Notes under the pieces: model-generated
Seen by the model: the letters and a program-made list of their open reading frames with translations, nothing else
Database searches by the model: none
What the model was told of the DNA's origin: nothing
Source: Bacteroidales bacterium
GTDB lineage: Bacteria; Bacteroidota; Bacteroidia; Bacteroidales; F082
Assembly (NCBI GenBank): GCA_024400425.1
Contig: JAKSMV010000024.1
Span: forward strand, 1-55,653
Direction: 5' to 3'
DNA length: 55,653 nt
Position numbers and translations under genes: made by a program
Part shown: positions 1 through 7,236 of the stretch, in pieces
Numbering within the stretch: the stretch's first letter is position 1
Layout of the letters: each line of letters opens with the position of its first letter

Positions 1-2
1 TG

Positions 3-122
3 GGACGCATCGTCAGCAGCGAGGAAATCAACGGCGAATGCCGCATCAGCACCAATGGCTTGACCGCAGGCGTGTATGTCCTTAACCTCAACGGAATGAC
101 ACAAAAGATTGTAGTGAGATAA
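3..122 (+). CDS. C-terminal end of a T9SS-exported protein (partial)
   Basis: Open from the window edge to a TAA at 120-122, giving the last 39 residues of a longer protein. The end reads NGLTAGVYVLNLNGMTQKIVVR. This is the type A C-terminal sorting domain of Bacteroidetes: a GxY(V/I)(V/L) turn-strand followed by a short strand ending K-I-V-V-R. Such domains send cargo across the outer membrane through the type IX secretion system and are removed after export. The same motif closes the giant protein at 32398-40209. The function of the missing N-terminal part cannot be told. Confidence 0.8.
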   Translation, partial: GRIVSSEEINGECRISTNGLTAGVYVLNLNGMTQKIVVR

Positions 123-227
123 ATTTAATGGTGAAAAGTTATGGGTGATGGGTGAATGGTTTAGCCCAACACCCATAATCCTTGAGTATTAAGAATCTGT
201 CTTGATTTTGGCGGTACAAATAACAAT

Positions 228-336
228 GTCATACCGAGCCTGAAGGGCGAGTGTATCTATTGTTATTTGTCCCGCAAGGAAGCCTACTCATGAAAAGGCT
301 TGTCAACGAATAGATACCCTCCTTCGTCGGTATGAC
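228..336. repeat. Imperfect inverted repeat, MITE- or REP-like (109 bp)
   Basis: The ends are perfect 10-bp inverted repeats, GTCATACCGA at 228-237 and TCGGTATGAC at 327-336. The arms continue imperfectly inward, with GTATCTATT on the left and its complement on the right. The element fills the middle of the 357-bp gap 123-479. No coding content was seen in that gap apart from a short spurious frame. Small palindromic elements of this kind are often dispersed in Bacteroidales genomes, but no second copy was seen in this window. Confidence 0.6.
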
Positions 337-440
337 ATTCGGTGGCAAACCTTTGTTGCTAGACGTTTCCGTCACGGGAATATGTTTGTCAGTTTTGAAC
401 GTTTTGGCTCAAAATGACATAGCCATACGTGACTTTTTGT

Positions 441-448
441 TAATTTTG
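441..448 (+). promoter_or_regulatory. -7 box of pnuC-like gene
   Basis: TAATTTTG matches the Bacteroidetes TAnnTTTG -7 element and lies 31 bp before the ATG at 480. No clear TTG -33 element at the usual spacing was found. Confidence 0.45.
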
Positions 449-479
449 CGCCCACAAATCAAAAAAGAAAACCATAAAA

Positions 480-1229
480 ATGCAGAAACTCAAATCATTA
501 CTCAAGGAAGAACTCTCGGGCTGGAAGCCCTTCGATATTATCTGGTTGGTGTTTGTATGCCTCACCATCACATTGCTTTCGGTATTCTTCAAATTCGACT
601 CGGCCGACAAGTATTATTGGACAAGAATCGTTGCCTCAGCCTGCGGCATCATCAATGTAGTTTTAGGCGGAAAAGGCAAGTTGTCGAACTATGTATTCGG
701 ATTTATCCATTGTGTGTTAATGATTTACATCACTTTCGACACAAAGCTTTATGCCGACATGAGCGTGACCATATACAATTTCATCATGCAATTTGTCGGG
801 TTCTTCACATGGTCGAAAAACATGAGCAAGGAGACGCACGAAGTGAAGAAGGTTCACATGAGCAAGAAAACACGCTGGCTTTACCTCGCCATCATCGTAA
901 TCGGGACGGTTGCGGTCGGGTTCATCATGCGCCAAACCGGCGACAAGGCACCTTTCGCCGATGCAGCCAAGGCCGTCATGCAAATCCTTGCCATGGTGAT
1001 GATGGTGCGCATGTTCAGCGAACAGTGGTGGATTTGGATTGCCATCAATGTCATCAGCATCTTCATGTATGTTAAAGTCGAGTTTTTCACCCCCGACGGA
1101 GGAAGAGGAAACCTGCCTATTATATTGATGTACATTGTGTATTTCGTCAACTCCATCGTGATGTGCATCAAATGGGAAAAGGAAGCCCGCAAAAACGACA
1201 AGCTCAACCGACAACAATTAAGCAACTAA
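480..1229 (+). CDS. pnuC: PnuC-family nicotinamide riboside transporter
   Basis: A 249-residue polytopic membrane protein that resembles PnuC, the facilitator that brings nicotinamide riboside (or a related vitamin) into the cell for NAD salvage. The segment WTRIVASACGIINVVLGGKG followed by KLSNYVFGFIH and the aromatic IYNFIMQFVGFFTW match the PnuC core. Several hydrophobic segments fill residues 20-90, 100-120, 135-155 and 165-235. The usual partner kinase gene is not adjacent. The next gene, a DUF2007 protein, starts 13 bp after the stop, so the two may be cotranscribed. Other PnuX vitamin specificities (thiamine, riboflavin) cannot be excluded from sequence alone. Confidence 0.8.
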   Translation: MQKLKSLLKEELSGWKPFDIIWLVFVCLTITLLSVFFKFDSADKYYWTRIVASACGIINVVLGGKGKLSNYVFGFIHCVLMIYITFDTKLYADMSVTIYNFIMQFVGFFTWSKNMSKETHEVKKVHMSKKTRWLYLAIIVIGTVAVGFIMRQTGDKAPFADAAKAVMQILAMVMMVRMFSEQWWIWIAINVISIFMYVKVEFFTPDGGRGNLPIILMYIVYFVNSIVMCIKWEKEARKNDKLNRQQLSN

Positions 1230-1242
1230 ACAACCAAACACT

Positions 1243-1503
1243 ATGGAAGACAAGATAACACAAGTGTTCTCCGGAACATTGGTAGAAGTTGAATTCATCG
1301 CTCAAATCATGGACGACAACGGCATCGAGTACCTCATCCGCGACCAGGAGAGAGAGAGCCGCATAGCAGGCTGGGTGGCCGACATCATCCCTCAGAAGCA
1401 GTGCTCCCTCTTCGTTTTCGAAAGAGATTACGACGTAGCCATGAACCTTATCGAGGAAATCAGCCAAGCCGAACTCGGGGAAGAGATAGAAGACGAAATC
1501 TAA
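1243..1503 (+). CDS. DUF2007-family small protein
   Basis: An 86-residue soluble acidic protein. The pattern of an early V-F-S-G-T-L-V-E-V-E-F-I strand-helix, then N-G-I-E-Y-L-I-R-D and L-F-V-F-E-R-D-Y-D-V-A, fits the DUF2007 (putative signal-transducing protein) fold. No catalytic residues are evident and the molecular role is unknown. It follows the pnuC-like gene by 13 bp and is followed by a promoter for the ATPase gene, so it is probably the last gene of its transcript. Confidence 0.7.
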   Translation: MEDKITQVFSGTLVEVEFIAQIMDDNGIEYLIRDQERESRIAGWVADIIPQKQCSLFVFERDYDVAMNLIEEISQAELGEEIEDEI

Positions 1504-1528
1504 ACATTGATTATTCGCTGAAATGGCG

Positions 1529-1536
1529 TATTTTTG
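1529..1536 (+). promoter_or_regulatory. -7 box of lolD-like gene; excludes the upstream TTG start
   Basis: TATTTTTG is a perfect TAnnTTTG -7 element. An in-frame TTG at 1534 lies inside this box and so would be upstream of the transcript start. This favours ATG 1552 as the start of the ATPase gene. Confidence 0.6.
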
Positions 1537-1551
1537 CCGAAAATTCGGAAG

Positions 1552-2202
1552 ATGATTCACGCAAACGGAATACACAAGTCATACGACAGCCTCGAAGTAC
1601 TGAAAGGCATCGACCTTCATATCAACAAGCAGGAGATAGTCAGCATCGTGGGCGCCTCGGGCGCCGGCAAATCGACCCTACTCCACATCATCGGCACTCT
1701 GGACAAGGCCGACCGTGGCCAACTCGTCATCGACGGGACAGAAGTCAGCAGGCTCAACGACACCGCCTTGGCGGCATTCCGCAACCGGAAGATAGGCTTC
1801 GTGTTCCAGTTTCATCACCTTCTGCCCGAGTTCACTGCCATCGAGAACATCTGCATCCCAGCCTACATCGGTGGCATGGGCAAGAAAGAAGCTGCCGACA
1901 AGGCCATGCAACTGCTTGACTACCTGAACCTCACCGACCGCAAGGACCACAAGCCATCGGAACTCTCAGGCGGTGAGCAACAACGCATCGCTGTGGCACG
2001 CGCCCTCATCAACAACCCCGCCGTCGTGCTTGCCGATGAGCCTTCGGGCAACCTCGACTCGCAATCGGCCCAAGAGCTACACCGCCTCTTCTTCAGGCTG
2101 CGCGACGAGATGCACCAGACCTTCGTCATCGTCACCCACAACCCCGAACTGGCAGCCATGTCGGACCGCACCATCACAATAAAAGACGGTGTCATCCGTT
2201 AA
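1552..2202 (+). CDS. ABC transporter ATPase, LolD/MacB-like
   Basis: A 216-residue nucleotide-binding subunit of the LolD/FtsE/MacB class. Walker A is GASGAGKS, the Q-loop is [17 protein letters not shown], the signature is [15 protein letters not shown], Walker B is [12 protein letters not shown], and the switch His is in IVTHNPEL. The Q-F-H-H-L-L-P-E-F pattern is characteristic of LolD, which powers lipoprotein release from the inner membrane. No LolC/E-type permease lies next to it, so the partner must be encoded elsewhere. That leaves some doubt between a LolD role and another MacB-type exporter. The stop overlaps an upstream ATG of the next gene by one base. Confidence 0.8.
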   Translation: MIHANGIHKSYDSLEVLKGIDLHINKQEIVSIVGASGAGKSTLLHIIGTLDKADRGQLVIDGTEVSRLNDTALAAFRNRKIGFVFQFHHLLPEFTAIENICIPAYIGGMGKKEAADKAMQLLDYLNLTDRKDHKPSELSGGEQQRIAVARALINNPAVVLADEPSGNLDSQSAQELHRLFFRLRDEMHQTFVIVTHNPELAAMSDRTITIKDGVIR

Positions 2203-2222
2203 TGACCATTATATATCCTGAA

Positions 2223-4337
2223 ATGAACAAACGCATCATATTTTCCATCCTTTTCGGTGCCGCCTTGGCAGGCACCTCATCATTCGCACAAGCCCAGAAC
2301 GCAGAGACCTACGAGTCGCTGATGAAGAAAGGCAACGACAAATTCAGTGCAAAAGACTACATCAGCGCCAAGACCTATTACGAGATGGCCCTCAAGCAGA
2401 AAGCCGGCGACGCTACCGCCAAGCAGAAACTGAATGAGACCGTGAAGAAAATCCAGGAAGACGGCGAACGCCAGGAGATCTTCTACGCCCATCTCGACGA
2501 AGGCGACATGCTGAACCGCCAGGAACGCTATGAAGAAGCCTTAGCCGAATACGAGAAGGCCTTGGCCGTTTTCCCCAACGACAAATATGTGAGTGCACAA
2601 GCCGAAGCCATCCGCGCCATCCTCAAGGAGCGCAAGGACAAGCAAGACGCCTTCGACACTGCCATGAGCCAAGGCGAAGCCCTGCTCACCGAAGAGAACT
2701 ATGATGCCGCCATCATGCAGTTCGAAGCCGCCATCGAGATTTTCCCTACCGACAAGTTGCCCAAGGAACGCCTTGCCGAAGCCCAGAAGCAGAAGCAACT
2801 CTACACCGACAAGCTCAACCTCTTCGACAAGTTGGTGAACGATGCCAACAACCTGGGTCTGCGCAAGAACTACCAAGCAGCCATCGAGAAGCTGAACCAA
2901 GCCCTCGAACTCTTCCCTGATGACGTCACCGCTGCCAACAAGCTCAGAGAGATGCAGAACGCACAAGACGTGAGCAACCGCTATGACGCCATCATCGCGC
3001 AAGCCGACAAACTCTACGAGGACAAAGCCTACAAGGAAGCCAAAGCGCAATACCAAAGCGCCATGCTCGTGGTAGCAGGCGATGCCTACGCCCTCGACAT
3101 GATTGCCCGCCTCGACCCGCTCATCGCCGAGCAAGACGCCGAAGAGGCAGCCCGAATCGCTGCGGAACAGGAAGCTGCACGTCTGGCTGCCGAGGCCGAA
3201 GCCGCACGCATTGCAGCAGAACAAGAAGCAGCACGTATCGCTGCAGAGCAAGAGGCAGCACGTCTGGCCGCCGAGGCCGAAGCCGCTCGCATCGCTGCCG
3301 AACAAGAGGCAGCACGTATCACTGCAGAGCAAGAAGCCGCACGTCTGGCCGCCGAAGAGGCTGCACGCATCGCCGCAGAGGAAGAAGCAGCACGTCTGGC
3401 TGCCGAAGCCGAGGCTGCACGCATAGCCGCCGAAGAAGAAGCAGCACGACAAGCAGCACTGGCAGCCGCCGAAGCCGAACGTCAGGCCAACATCAACGCC
3501 ATCTTGGATGCCGCCAACGAGTTGTTTGTCAACGAAGAATTGGCTGCAGCAAAAATGAAATACCAGGAAGTGTTTGCCATCGACGAAGGCAACGCAACGG
3601 CAACGGCCAAAATCAAGGAAATCGACAACATCTTCGCACAACAAGCCGCCGAGTTGCAACAGAACTACGACAACGCCATGGCTGCTGGCGCACAAGCCCT
3701 TAGTGCAGAAGACTTCGCCACCGCCATTTCGAAATTCGGCGAGGCCCTCACCTACAAGCCCAACGACGAAGCCGCCACCACCCAACTTGCTGCCGCACAG
3801 AAACTCGAAGACGACCGCATCGCTGCACTGAGAGTGCAATACAATGCCTTCATCAAGGAAGCCGACGCACAATATAAGACCAATGTGTTCGACAAGGCCT
3901 TAGACAACTACGCCAAGGCCGAAGAACTCGGACTTGAGACCTACCCTACCGAGATGATCAGCCGCATCAACGAAATCATCGAAGCCAACAAACTCTACGA
4001 ACTCAACAACCAAACGATTGCCTTGGCTGCCGGACAAGCACAGCGATTCGAGTTCAACAAGATTGAAATCGCCGTGCGTCGCAGCAACTACATCGTCATC
4101 AAGGTGCGCAACCCTCACCCCGAGAAGACCTTCCCGATGATTGTCAGCTTCGGCGGCGAAGGAGGCAAAAACGGCGGTTTCGTGCTGCCTATCACTGCCA
4201 CCGACGAGGAAAAGACCTTCGTGTTCCGCGTTGGCGCACAATACAAGTGGTTCAGCGAAGACAACACCTGGATTGAGATCATCTCCGAAAACAACGATGT
4301 GGAAATCGGCCTGGTAGAAATCTCGAGAGGCAACTAA
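2223..4337 (+). CDS. Secreted TPR protein with Ala/Glu-rich coiled coil
   Basis: A 704-residue protein with a Sec signal peptide (MNKRIIFSILFGAALAGTSSFAQAQ). Residues about 30-300 contain TPR-like units such as YEEALAEYEKALAVFPNDKY. A highly repetitive Ala/Glu/Arg segment (about 307-420) is likely a long charged helix or coiled coil, like the rigid part of TolA. More TPR-like units follow, and a beta-rich C-terminal domain of about 100 residues begins near LAAGQAQRFEFNKIEIAV. The organisation suggests a periplasmic scaffold spanning between envelope layers. An ATG at 2202 overlaps the ATPase stop, but the ATG at 2223 begins directly with the signal peptide and is preferred. The precise role is unknown. 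Confidence 0.7.
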   Translation: MNKRIIFSILFGAALAGTSSFAQAQNAETYESLMKKGNDKFSAKDYISAKTYYEMALKQKAGDATAKQKLNETVKKIQEDGERQEIFYAHLDEGDMLNRQERYEEALAEYEKALAVFPNDKYVSAQAEAIRAILKERKDKQDAFDTAMSQGEALLTEENYDAAIMQFEAAIEIFPTDKLPKERLAEAQKQKQLYTDKLNLFDKLVNDANNLGLRKNYQAAIEKLNQALELFPDDVTAANKLREMQNAQDVSNRYDAIIAQADKLYEDKAYKEAKAQYQSAMLVVAGDAYALDMIARLDPLIAEQDAEEAARIAAEQEAARLAAEAEAARIAAEQEAARIAAEQEAARLAAEAEAARIAAEQEAARITAEQEAARLAAEEAARIAAEEEAARLAAEAEAARIAAEEEAARQAALAAAEAERQANINAILDAANELFVNEELAAAKMKYQEVFAIDEGNATATAKIKEIDNIFAQQAAELQQNYDNAMAAGAQALSAEDFATAISKFGEALTYKPNDEAATTQLAAAQKLEDDRIAALRVQYNAFIKEADAQYKTNVFDKALDNYAKAEELGLETYPTEMISRINEIIEANKLYELNNQTIALAAGQAQRFEFNKIEIAVRRSNYIVIKVRNPHPEKTFPMIVSFGGEGGKNGGFVLPITATDEEKTFVFRVGAQYKWFSEDNTWIEIISENNDVEIGLVEISRGN
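3145..3468 (+). repeat. In-gene tandem repeats encoding Ala/Glu/Arg helix
   Basis: Near-identical units encode variations of EAARIAAEQEAARLAAEAE. The DNA copies (for example gcagcacg followed by tatcgctgcagag) are similar enough to recombine, so copy number may vary between strains. Depth differences or indels here could also be assembly effects. Confidence 0.8.
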
Positions 4338-4382
4338 GCCAATCACACAGGAACATTATCGATAAATCAAATTCAAGCGAGT

Positions 4383-4877
4383 ATGAGAAAACTAAGATTA
4401 GCAGCCATAATCATGATGGCATCACTTACAGCTTTTGTAGGCTGCACAAAAGACAACAAGGAAAACGAAAAGACCTACACCTTGGAGTATGAACTCAGCA
4501 ACGAAGGCAGAATCATCGATCCGTTGACGGGAGAGGAAATCGTCAAGAGTCTGTCATCCTGTTTCCACTTCGACATCAGTTATGTCAACAGCAATGGCGA
4601 CACGGTCAAGGAAAACGACGTCACGCTACCATGGCAAAAGTCATTTACCATTAAGCGGCCTTTCCACGCCTGGTTCTCCGGCTCGGCCTATTTCAACGAA
4701 AGCGAGTTAGGTGGCACAGTCAATTTTGGCCAGCCCTATAGTTTACGCATCTCCGGCGATGGCGTTGCGATAAACCACAAAAATACCGATGTCTTTTCCA
4801 TGTCAAAAGAGAACTTCCTCGACCACTTTGCCGGGACCGACAGGATGAATTTCAGTTGCGAACATAGCTTTGAATAA
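4383..4877 (+). CDS. Small lipoprotein, function unknown
   Basis: A 164-residue predicted lipoprotein. The N-terminus MRKLRLAAIIMMASLTAFVGC is a type II signal peptide with the lipobox F-V-G-C. The mature part is polar and beta-rich, with TYTLEYELSNEGRIIDPLTG and a later YSLRISGDGVAI segment. No family was recognised. It sits 45 bp after the TPR protein and 47 bp before another small lipoprotein, so these may form one envelope-related transcript. Confidence 0.65.
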   Translation: MRKLRLAAIIMMASLTAFVGCTKDNKENEKTYTLEYELSNEGRIIDPLTGEEIVKSLSSCFHFDISYVNSNGDTVKENDVTLPWQKSFTIKRPFHAWFSGSAYFNESELGGTVNFGQPYSLRISGDGVAINHKNTDVFSMSKENFLDHFAGTDRMNFSCEHSFE

Positions 4878-4924
4878 ACATATTGCAATTACGTCTATTA
4901 ACTTTTATCTTAAATAACAAAAAA

Positions 4925-5503
4925 ATGAAGAAACATTTCAGCATCCTCGCCATCGCACTGATGGCCGTTGTCGTAACTTTCAGCAGCTGCAAGAAAGACC
5001 CCAAACCGGAGCCAACACCAGTCACCCCAACACCAGTTTACGAAAAGACCACAGTTGACGTCACATTGACCCTCAGCGACGACCTTTTCCAGTTCATGAA
5101 CATTGGTCTGAACATCAACGACTTCGAAGGCAACGAGCAAACCGTTACCTTGAGCGACTCGACAGTCCTTCAATATGAGACCGAAGCCAAAAACGCATCG
5201 ATGAAGACCATCTTCACCATCGCTCCTAAACCAGATTCAGAATGGCCCGTCATCGACACGAGCCGTTATTACACATTCTCAGTCGATGGTCTGGGCAACA
5301 TCGCCGCCCTCGACAACGAAGGAAATGTCATTAGCAACCGGAACATTGGCCTTATCAATTTCGTTAGCCCAGGTTTCAGCATGCAAGTAAAGGGCAGCAA
5401 ACTGACCCCCGAGCACATCGCCAGCATCCAAGAAACCTTTGGAGCATTCGGCGTGACCAGGACTTTCACCGTCAAGGATGGAGAAACGGTAGTTGCAGAA
5501 TAA
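4925..5503 (+). CDS. Small lipoprotein with Pro/Thr-rich linker
   Basis: A 192-residue predicted lipoprotein. The ATG at 4925 gives MKKHFSILAIALMAVVVTFSSC with the lipobox F-S-S-C; an earlier in-frame ATG at 4883 would add 14 residues that break the signal peptide. After the Cys comes KKDPKPEPTPVTPTP, a typical tether, then a domain of about 150 residues (DVTLTLSDDLFQFMNIGLNI onward). No family was recognised. A good terminator follows at 5525-5558. Confidence 0.65.
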   Translation: MKKHFSILAIALMAVVVTFSSCKKDPKPEPTPVTPTPVYEKTTVDVTLTLSDDLFQFMNIGLNINDFEGNEQTVTLSDSTVLQYETEAKNASMKTIFTIAPKPDSEWPVIDTSRYYTFSVDGLGNIAALDNEGNVISNRNIGLINFVSPGFSMQVKGSKLTPEHIASIQETFGAFGVTRTFTVKDGETVVAE

Positions 5504-5524
5504 GCACCCGTATTCTTGAACGAC

Positions 5525-5558
5525 AAAGCGCAGCTTCAGAAGAGGTTGCGCTTTTTTT
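5525..5558 (+). terminator. Rho-independent terminator
   Basis: AAAGCGCA and its complement TGCGCTTT flank a 14-base loop and are followed by a run of T. It closes the plus-strand lipoprotein transcript before the convergent WYL regulator. Confidence 0.8.
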
Positions 5559-5573
5559 GTGGCATTGACATGC

Positions 5574-6473
5574 TCAGCGTTTCGCCATGGCCCGTATCTT
5601 CTCGTCGATGTAGCGTTCCAATTCCGGCGAGTCGATGATTGTAATTTCGTCGTAAAGCCCCAAGACGAAGCGGCCTATGCCTTCCATGTCGCACACTTCG
5701 GTCTTCAGTTCCCAGCGGTTGTCGCCGATTTTCGTGAGGCACTCCTTCGACAGCGGATATTCTTCCATCAGCAAGTTGGCGGCACGCACCTTGAGATGCA
5801 ATGTGACAGGAATCTTTTTGTTGGTGCGCATACGGAAGATGTCGATGTAGCCCTCCTCGTGCTGGTCTTCGAATTGCCAGGGCGTTTCGAGTATTTCCAC
5901 CTTGCCGATGCGCGACACCTTGAACATCTTGTTGCTCTGCGATTCAGGCTCGTAGCACAACGCATCCTGCAAGCCCGAAGTGAAGGAGAACGGCTCCACG
6001 ATGCGGTCGCTCACCTTGTCGCTGTTGGCTGACCGGTAGTTGACGAGGCGCACCTGAAGCTTGTCGTTTTTGGCTTCGTTGAGCAAGCGGAAGTTGCTCA
6101 GGTGCTGAGGCTGTACGATGGCTTTGGCCACGATGTCGCTGTCGTAGATGCTGGCGAGTTTCTTCTTCAGTTCTTGCTTCATGGCGGTGCTGTTGTCGAT
6201 GCTCTCGATGGCCGAATAGAGTATGGAAGCCTCTTCCCTACTGAAATACAGCAAGTCGGTGATTTTCTTGAAGTCGTTTGACAGTTTCTTAATTTGATGG
6301 CAACGGCCGTTTTTCGTGACCACGAAGCCCGCCTCTTTGAGTGTGTCGATGTAGCGATAGACCGTTCTGGTTGTCGTATCTAGTTTGCGGCTGAGTTCCT
6401 GAACAGTATAGCTTCCCCTGACCAGATGCATGATGAGTTCGAGGAGCCTACGTAGTTTTGCCTGATCGTCCAT
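5574..6473 (-). CDS. HTH-WYL transcriptional regulator
   Basis: A 299-residue regulator. The N-terminus (residues about 5-60) is a winged helix of the HTH_11 type, with SYTVQELSRKLDTTTRTVYR as helix-turn-helix and wing. The middle and C-terminal part is a WYL-type domain (VRLVNYRSANSDKVSDRIVE, then GLQDALCYEPES), which in this family binds nucleic-acid or nucleotide ligands. The exact W-Y-L triad is not conserved. The ATG at 6473 is preferred over 6536 because a CATCTTTG box close to TAnnTTTG lies just upstream of it. It is divergent from the HIRAN gene with about 100 bp between starts and may control it. WYL regulators are often linked to defence loci. Confidence 0.8.
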   Translation of the reverse strand: MDDQAKLRRLLELIMHLVRGSYTVQELSRKLDTTTRTVYRYIDTLKEAGFVVTKNGRCHQIKKLSNDFKKITDLLYFSREEASILYSAIESIDNSTAMKQELKKKLASIYDSDIVAKAIVQPQHLSNFRLLNEAKNDKLQVRLVNYRSANSDKVSDRIVEPFSFTSGLQDALCYEPESQSNKMFKVSRIGKVEILETPWQFEDQHEEGYIDIFRMRTNKKIPVTLHLKVRAANLLMEEYPLSKECLTKIGDNRWELKTEVCDMEGIGRFVLGLYDEITIIDSPELERYIDEKIRAMAKR

Positions 6474-6540
6474 GATGAAATATTTTTTGCAAAGATGAGA
6501 AAAAAAATCATTCGTGACGGTAATTGTCAAAAACACATTC

Positions 6541-6548
6541 TATTTTTG
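6541..6548 (+). promoter_or_regulatory. -7 box of HIRAN gene
   Basis: TATTTTTG, a perfect TAnnTTTG element, 26 bp before the ATG at 6574. The gap shared with the divergent WYL gene is a plausible operator for that regulator. Confidence 0.6.
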
Positions 6549-6573
6549 TGCCGTTCATAAAAGATAAACCAAA

Positions 6574-6939
6574 ATGGATAAGATGGAAAAGAGACATTTG
6601 CTGACGACCCACATTGCGGGTTTCGGCTATTGGGATGGTGCGGAAGTGTTTGAAGAACTGCGCATTGGCACCGTGCTGCGCATGGTGCGCGAAGACGACA
6701 ACAAGTTTGATCCTTACGCCGTGGCCTTGTATTACGGCGATTTCAAGTTGGGTTTCCTGCCGCGAGGCGAGAACCACGAGATTTCGAAATACCTTGAAAT
6801 GGGCTACGGTGGCATCTACGAGGTGCGCATCAACCGCCTCGCTCCTGATGAGCAACCTGAAAACCAGGTGGGCATCATCTTGAGACTTCTGCGCAACCAT
6901 GCCGATGACGGGGAGTCGGCAAGCAATGGGGAAGAATGA
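6574..6939 (+). CDS. Stand-alone HIRAN-domain protein
   Basis: A 121-residue protein consisting almost entirely of a HIRAN domain. THIAGFGYWDGAEVFEEL, then VLRMVREDDNKFDPYAVALY and KLGFLPRGENHEISKYL, match the pattern (hydrophobic-AGF-Y, R-E-x-x-N-x-x-D-x-x-A, K-L-G-x-x-P-x-x-N). In HLTF/Rad5-type proteins HIRAN binds 3' DNA ends at stalled forks. Stand-alone bacterial copies are thought to sense or bind damaged DNA, but their role is not settled. The gene has its own promoter and a terminator-like hairpin, and lies about 300 bp upstream of cas9 on the same strand. Its position between a WYL regulator and the CRISPR locus suggests a defence or repair link; that is inference. Confidence 0.8.
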   Translation: MDKMEKRHLLTTHIAGFGYWDGAEVFEELRIGTVLRMVREDDNKFDPYAVALYYGDFKLGFLPRGENHEISKYLEMGYGGIYEVRINRLAPDEQPENQVGIILRLLRNHADDGESASNGEE

Positions 6940-6959
6940 TATTGGGATTATGAAAGAGG

Positions 6960-6997
6960 GAATCCTTCTCGTCACAGAGGTTGACGGGAAGGATTTT
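6960..6997 (+). terminator. Hairpin terminator after HIRAN gene
   Basis: AATCCTTCTCGTC pairs with GACGGGAAGGATT (one wobble) and is followed by TTTT. It separates HIRAN transcription from the CRISPR genes. Confidence 0.6.
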
Positions 6998-7059
6998 CCA
7001 CGTAATAGTAAAATAAACAAGGTTCTTTTGACAATGATAAGCACAGGATTGGTGGATAT

Positions 7060-7143
7060 AAAAAAAACGAGGCGAACTGAACCGCCCCGCTTTGGATGTT
7101 TTCACAACGGAATAATCCTTATTGTGAATCGCTTAATCTTGTG
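7060..7143 (-). ncRNA. tracrRNA of the type II-C system
   Basis: Read on the minus strand, 7144-7121 is an anti-repeat to the CRISPR repeat. Fifteen pairs, including one G-U, form with the first 15 bases of the repeat in its minus-strand orientation. Then comes a 4-base bulge on the crRNA side, and 7 more pairs (ACAAGAU with AUCUUGU). Next come a short nexus-like GGAU...AUCC stem and a strong terminator hairpin: CGGGGCG at 7089-7083 pairs with CGCCUCG at 7074-7068, followed by eight U (7067-7060). The order anti-repeat, nexus, terminator is that of a classical tracrRNA of about 84 nt. It needs RNase III to mature in known systems and guides Cas9 together with crRNA. It is divergent from cas9. 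The 5' end is estimated from the promoter and could differ by a few bases. Confidence 0.88.
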
Positions 7144-7146
7144 CTG

Positions 7147-7175
7147 CAAAAATAGATAATTTTTCAATACTGCAA
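7147..7175 (-). promoter_or_regulatory. tracrRNA promoter
   Basis: On the minus strand TTG (7175-7173), 18 bases, then TATTTTTG (7154-7147). The predicted start falls at the 5' edge of the anti-repeat, so the RNA would begin with almost no unpaired leader. It lies back to back with the cas9 promoter. Confidence 0.75.
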
Positions 7176-7194
7176 GAGTTTCTAGAAAAAAAAG

Positions 7195-7202
7195 TATTTT
7201 TG
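7195..7202 (+). promoter_or_regulatory. cas9 operon -7 box
   Basis: TATTTTTG, a perfect TAnnTTTG element, 34 bp before the cas9 ATG. No TTG was seen at the ideal -33 spacing, so the promoter may be weaker than the tracrRNA promoter. Confidence 0.65.
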
Positions 7203-7236
7203 ACGATTATTTGATAATTAGTAAAACTGAATTTGT

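Noticed and set aside
2541..3872. Long minus-strand frame of 443 codons
   Set aside because: It is antisense to the TPR/coiled-coil gene, is rich in Cys, Gly and Leu without motifs, and is produced by the repetitive Ala/Glu codons.
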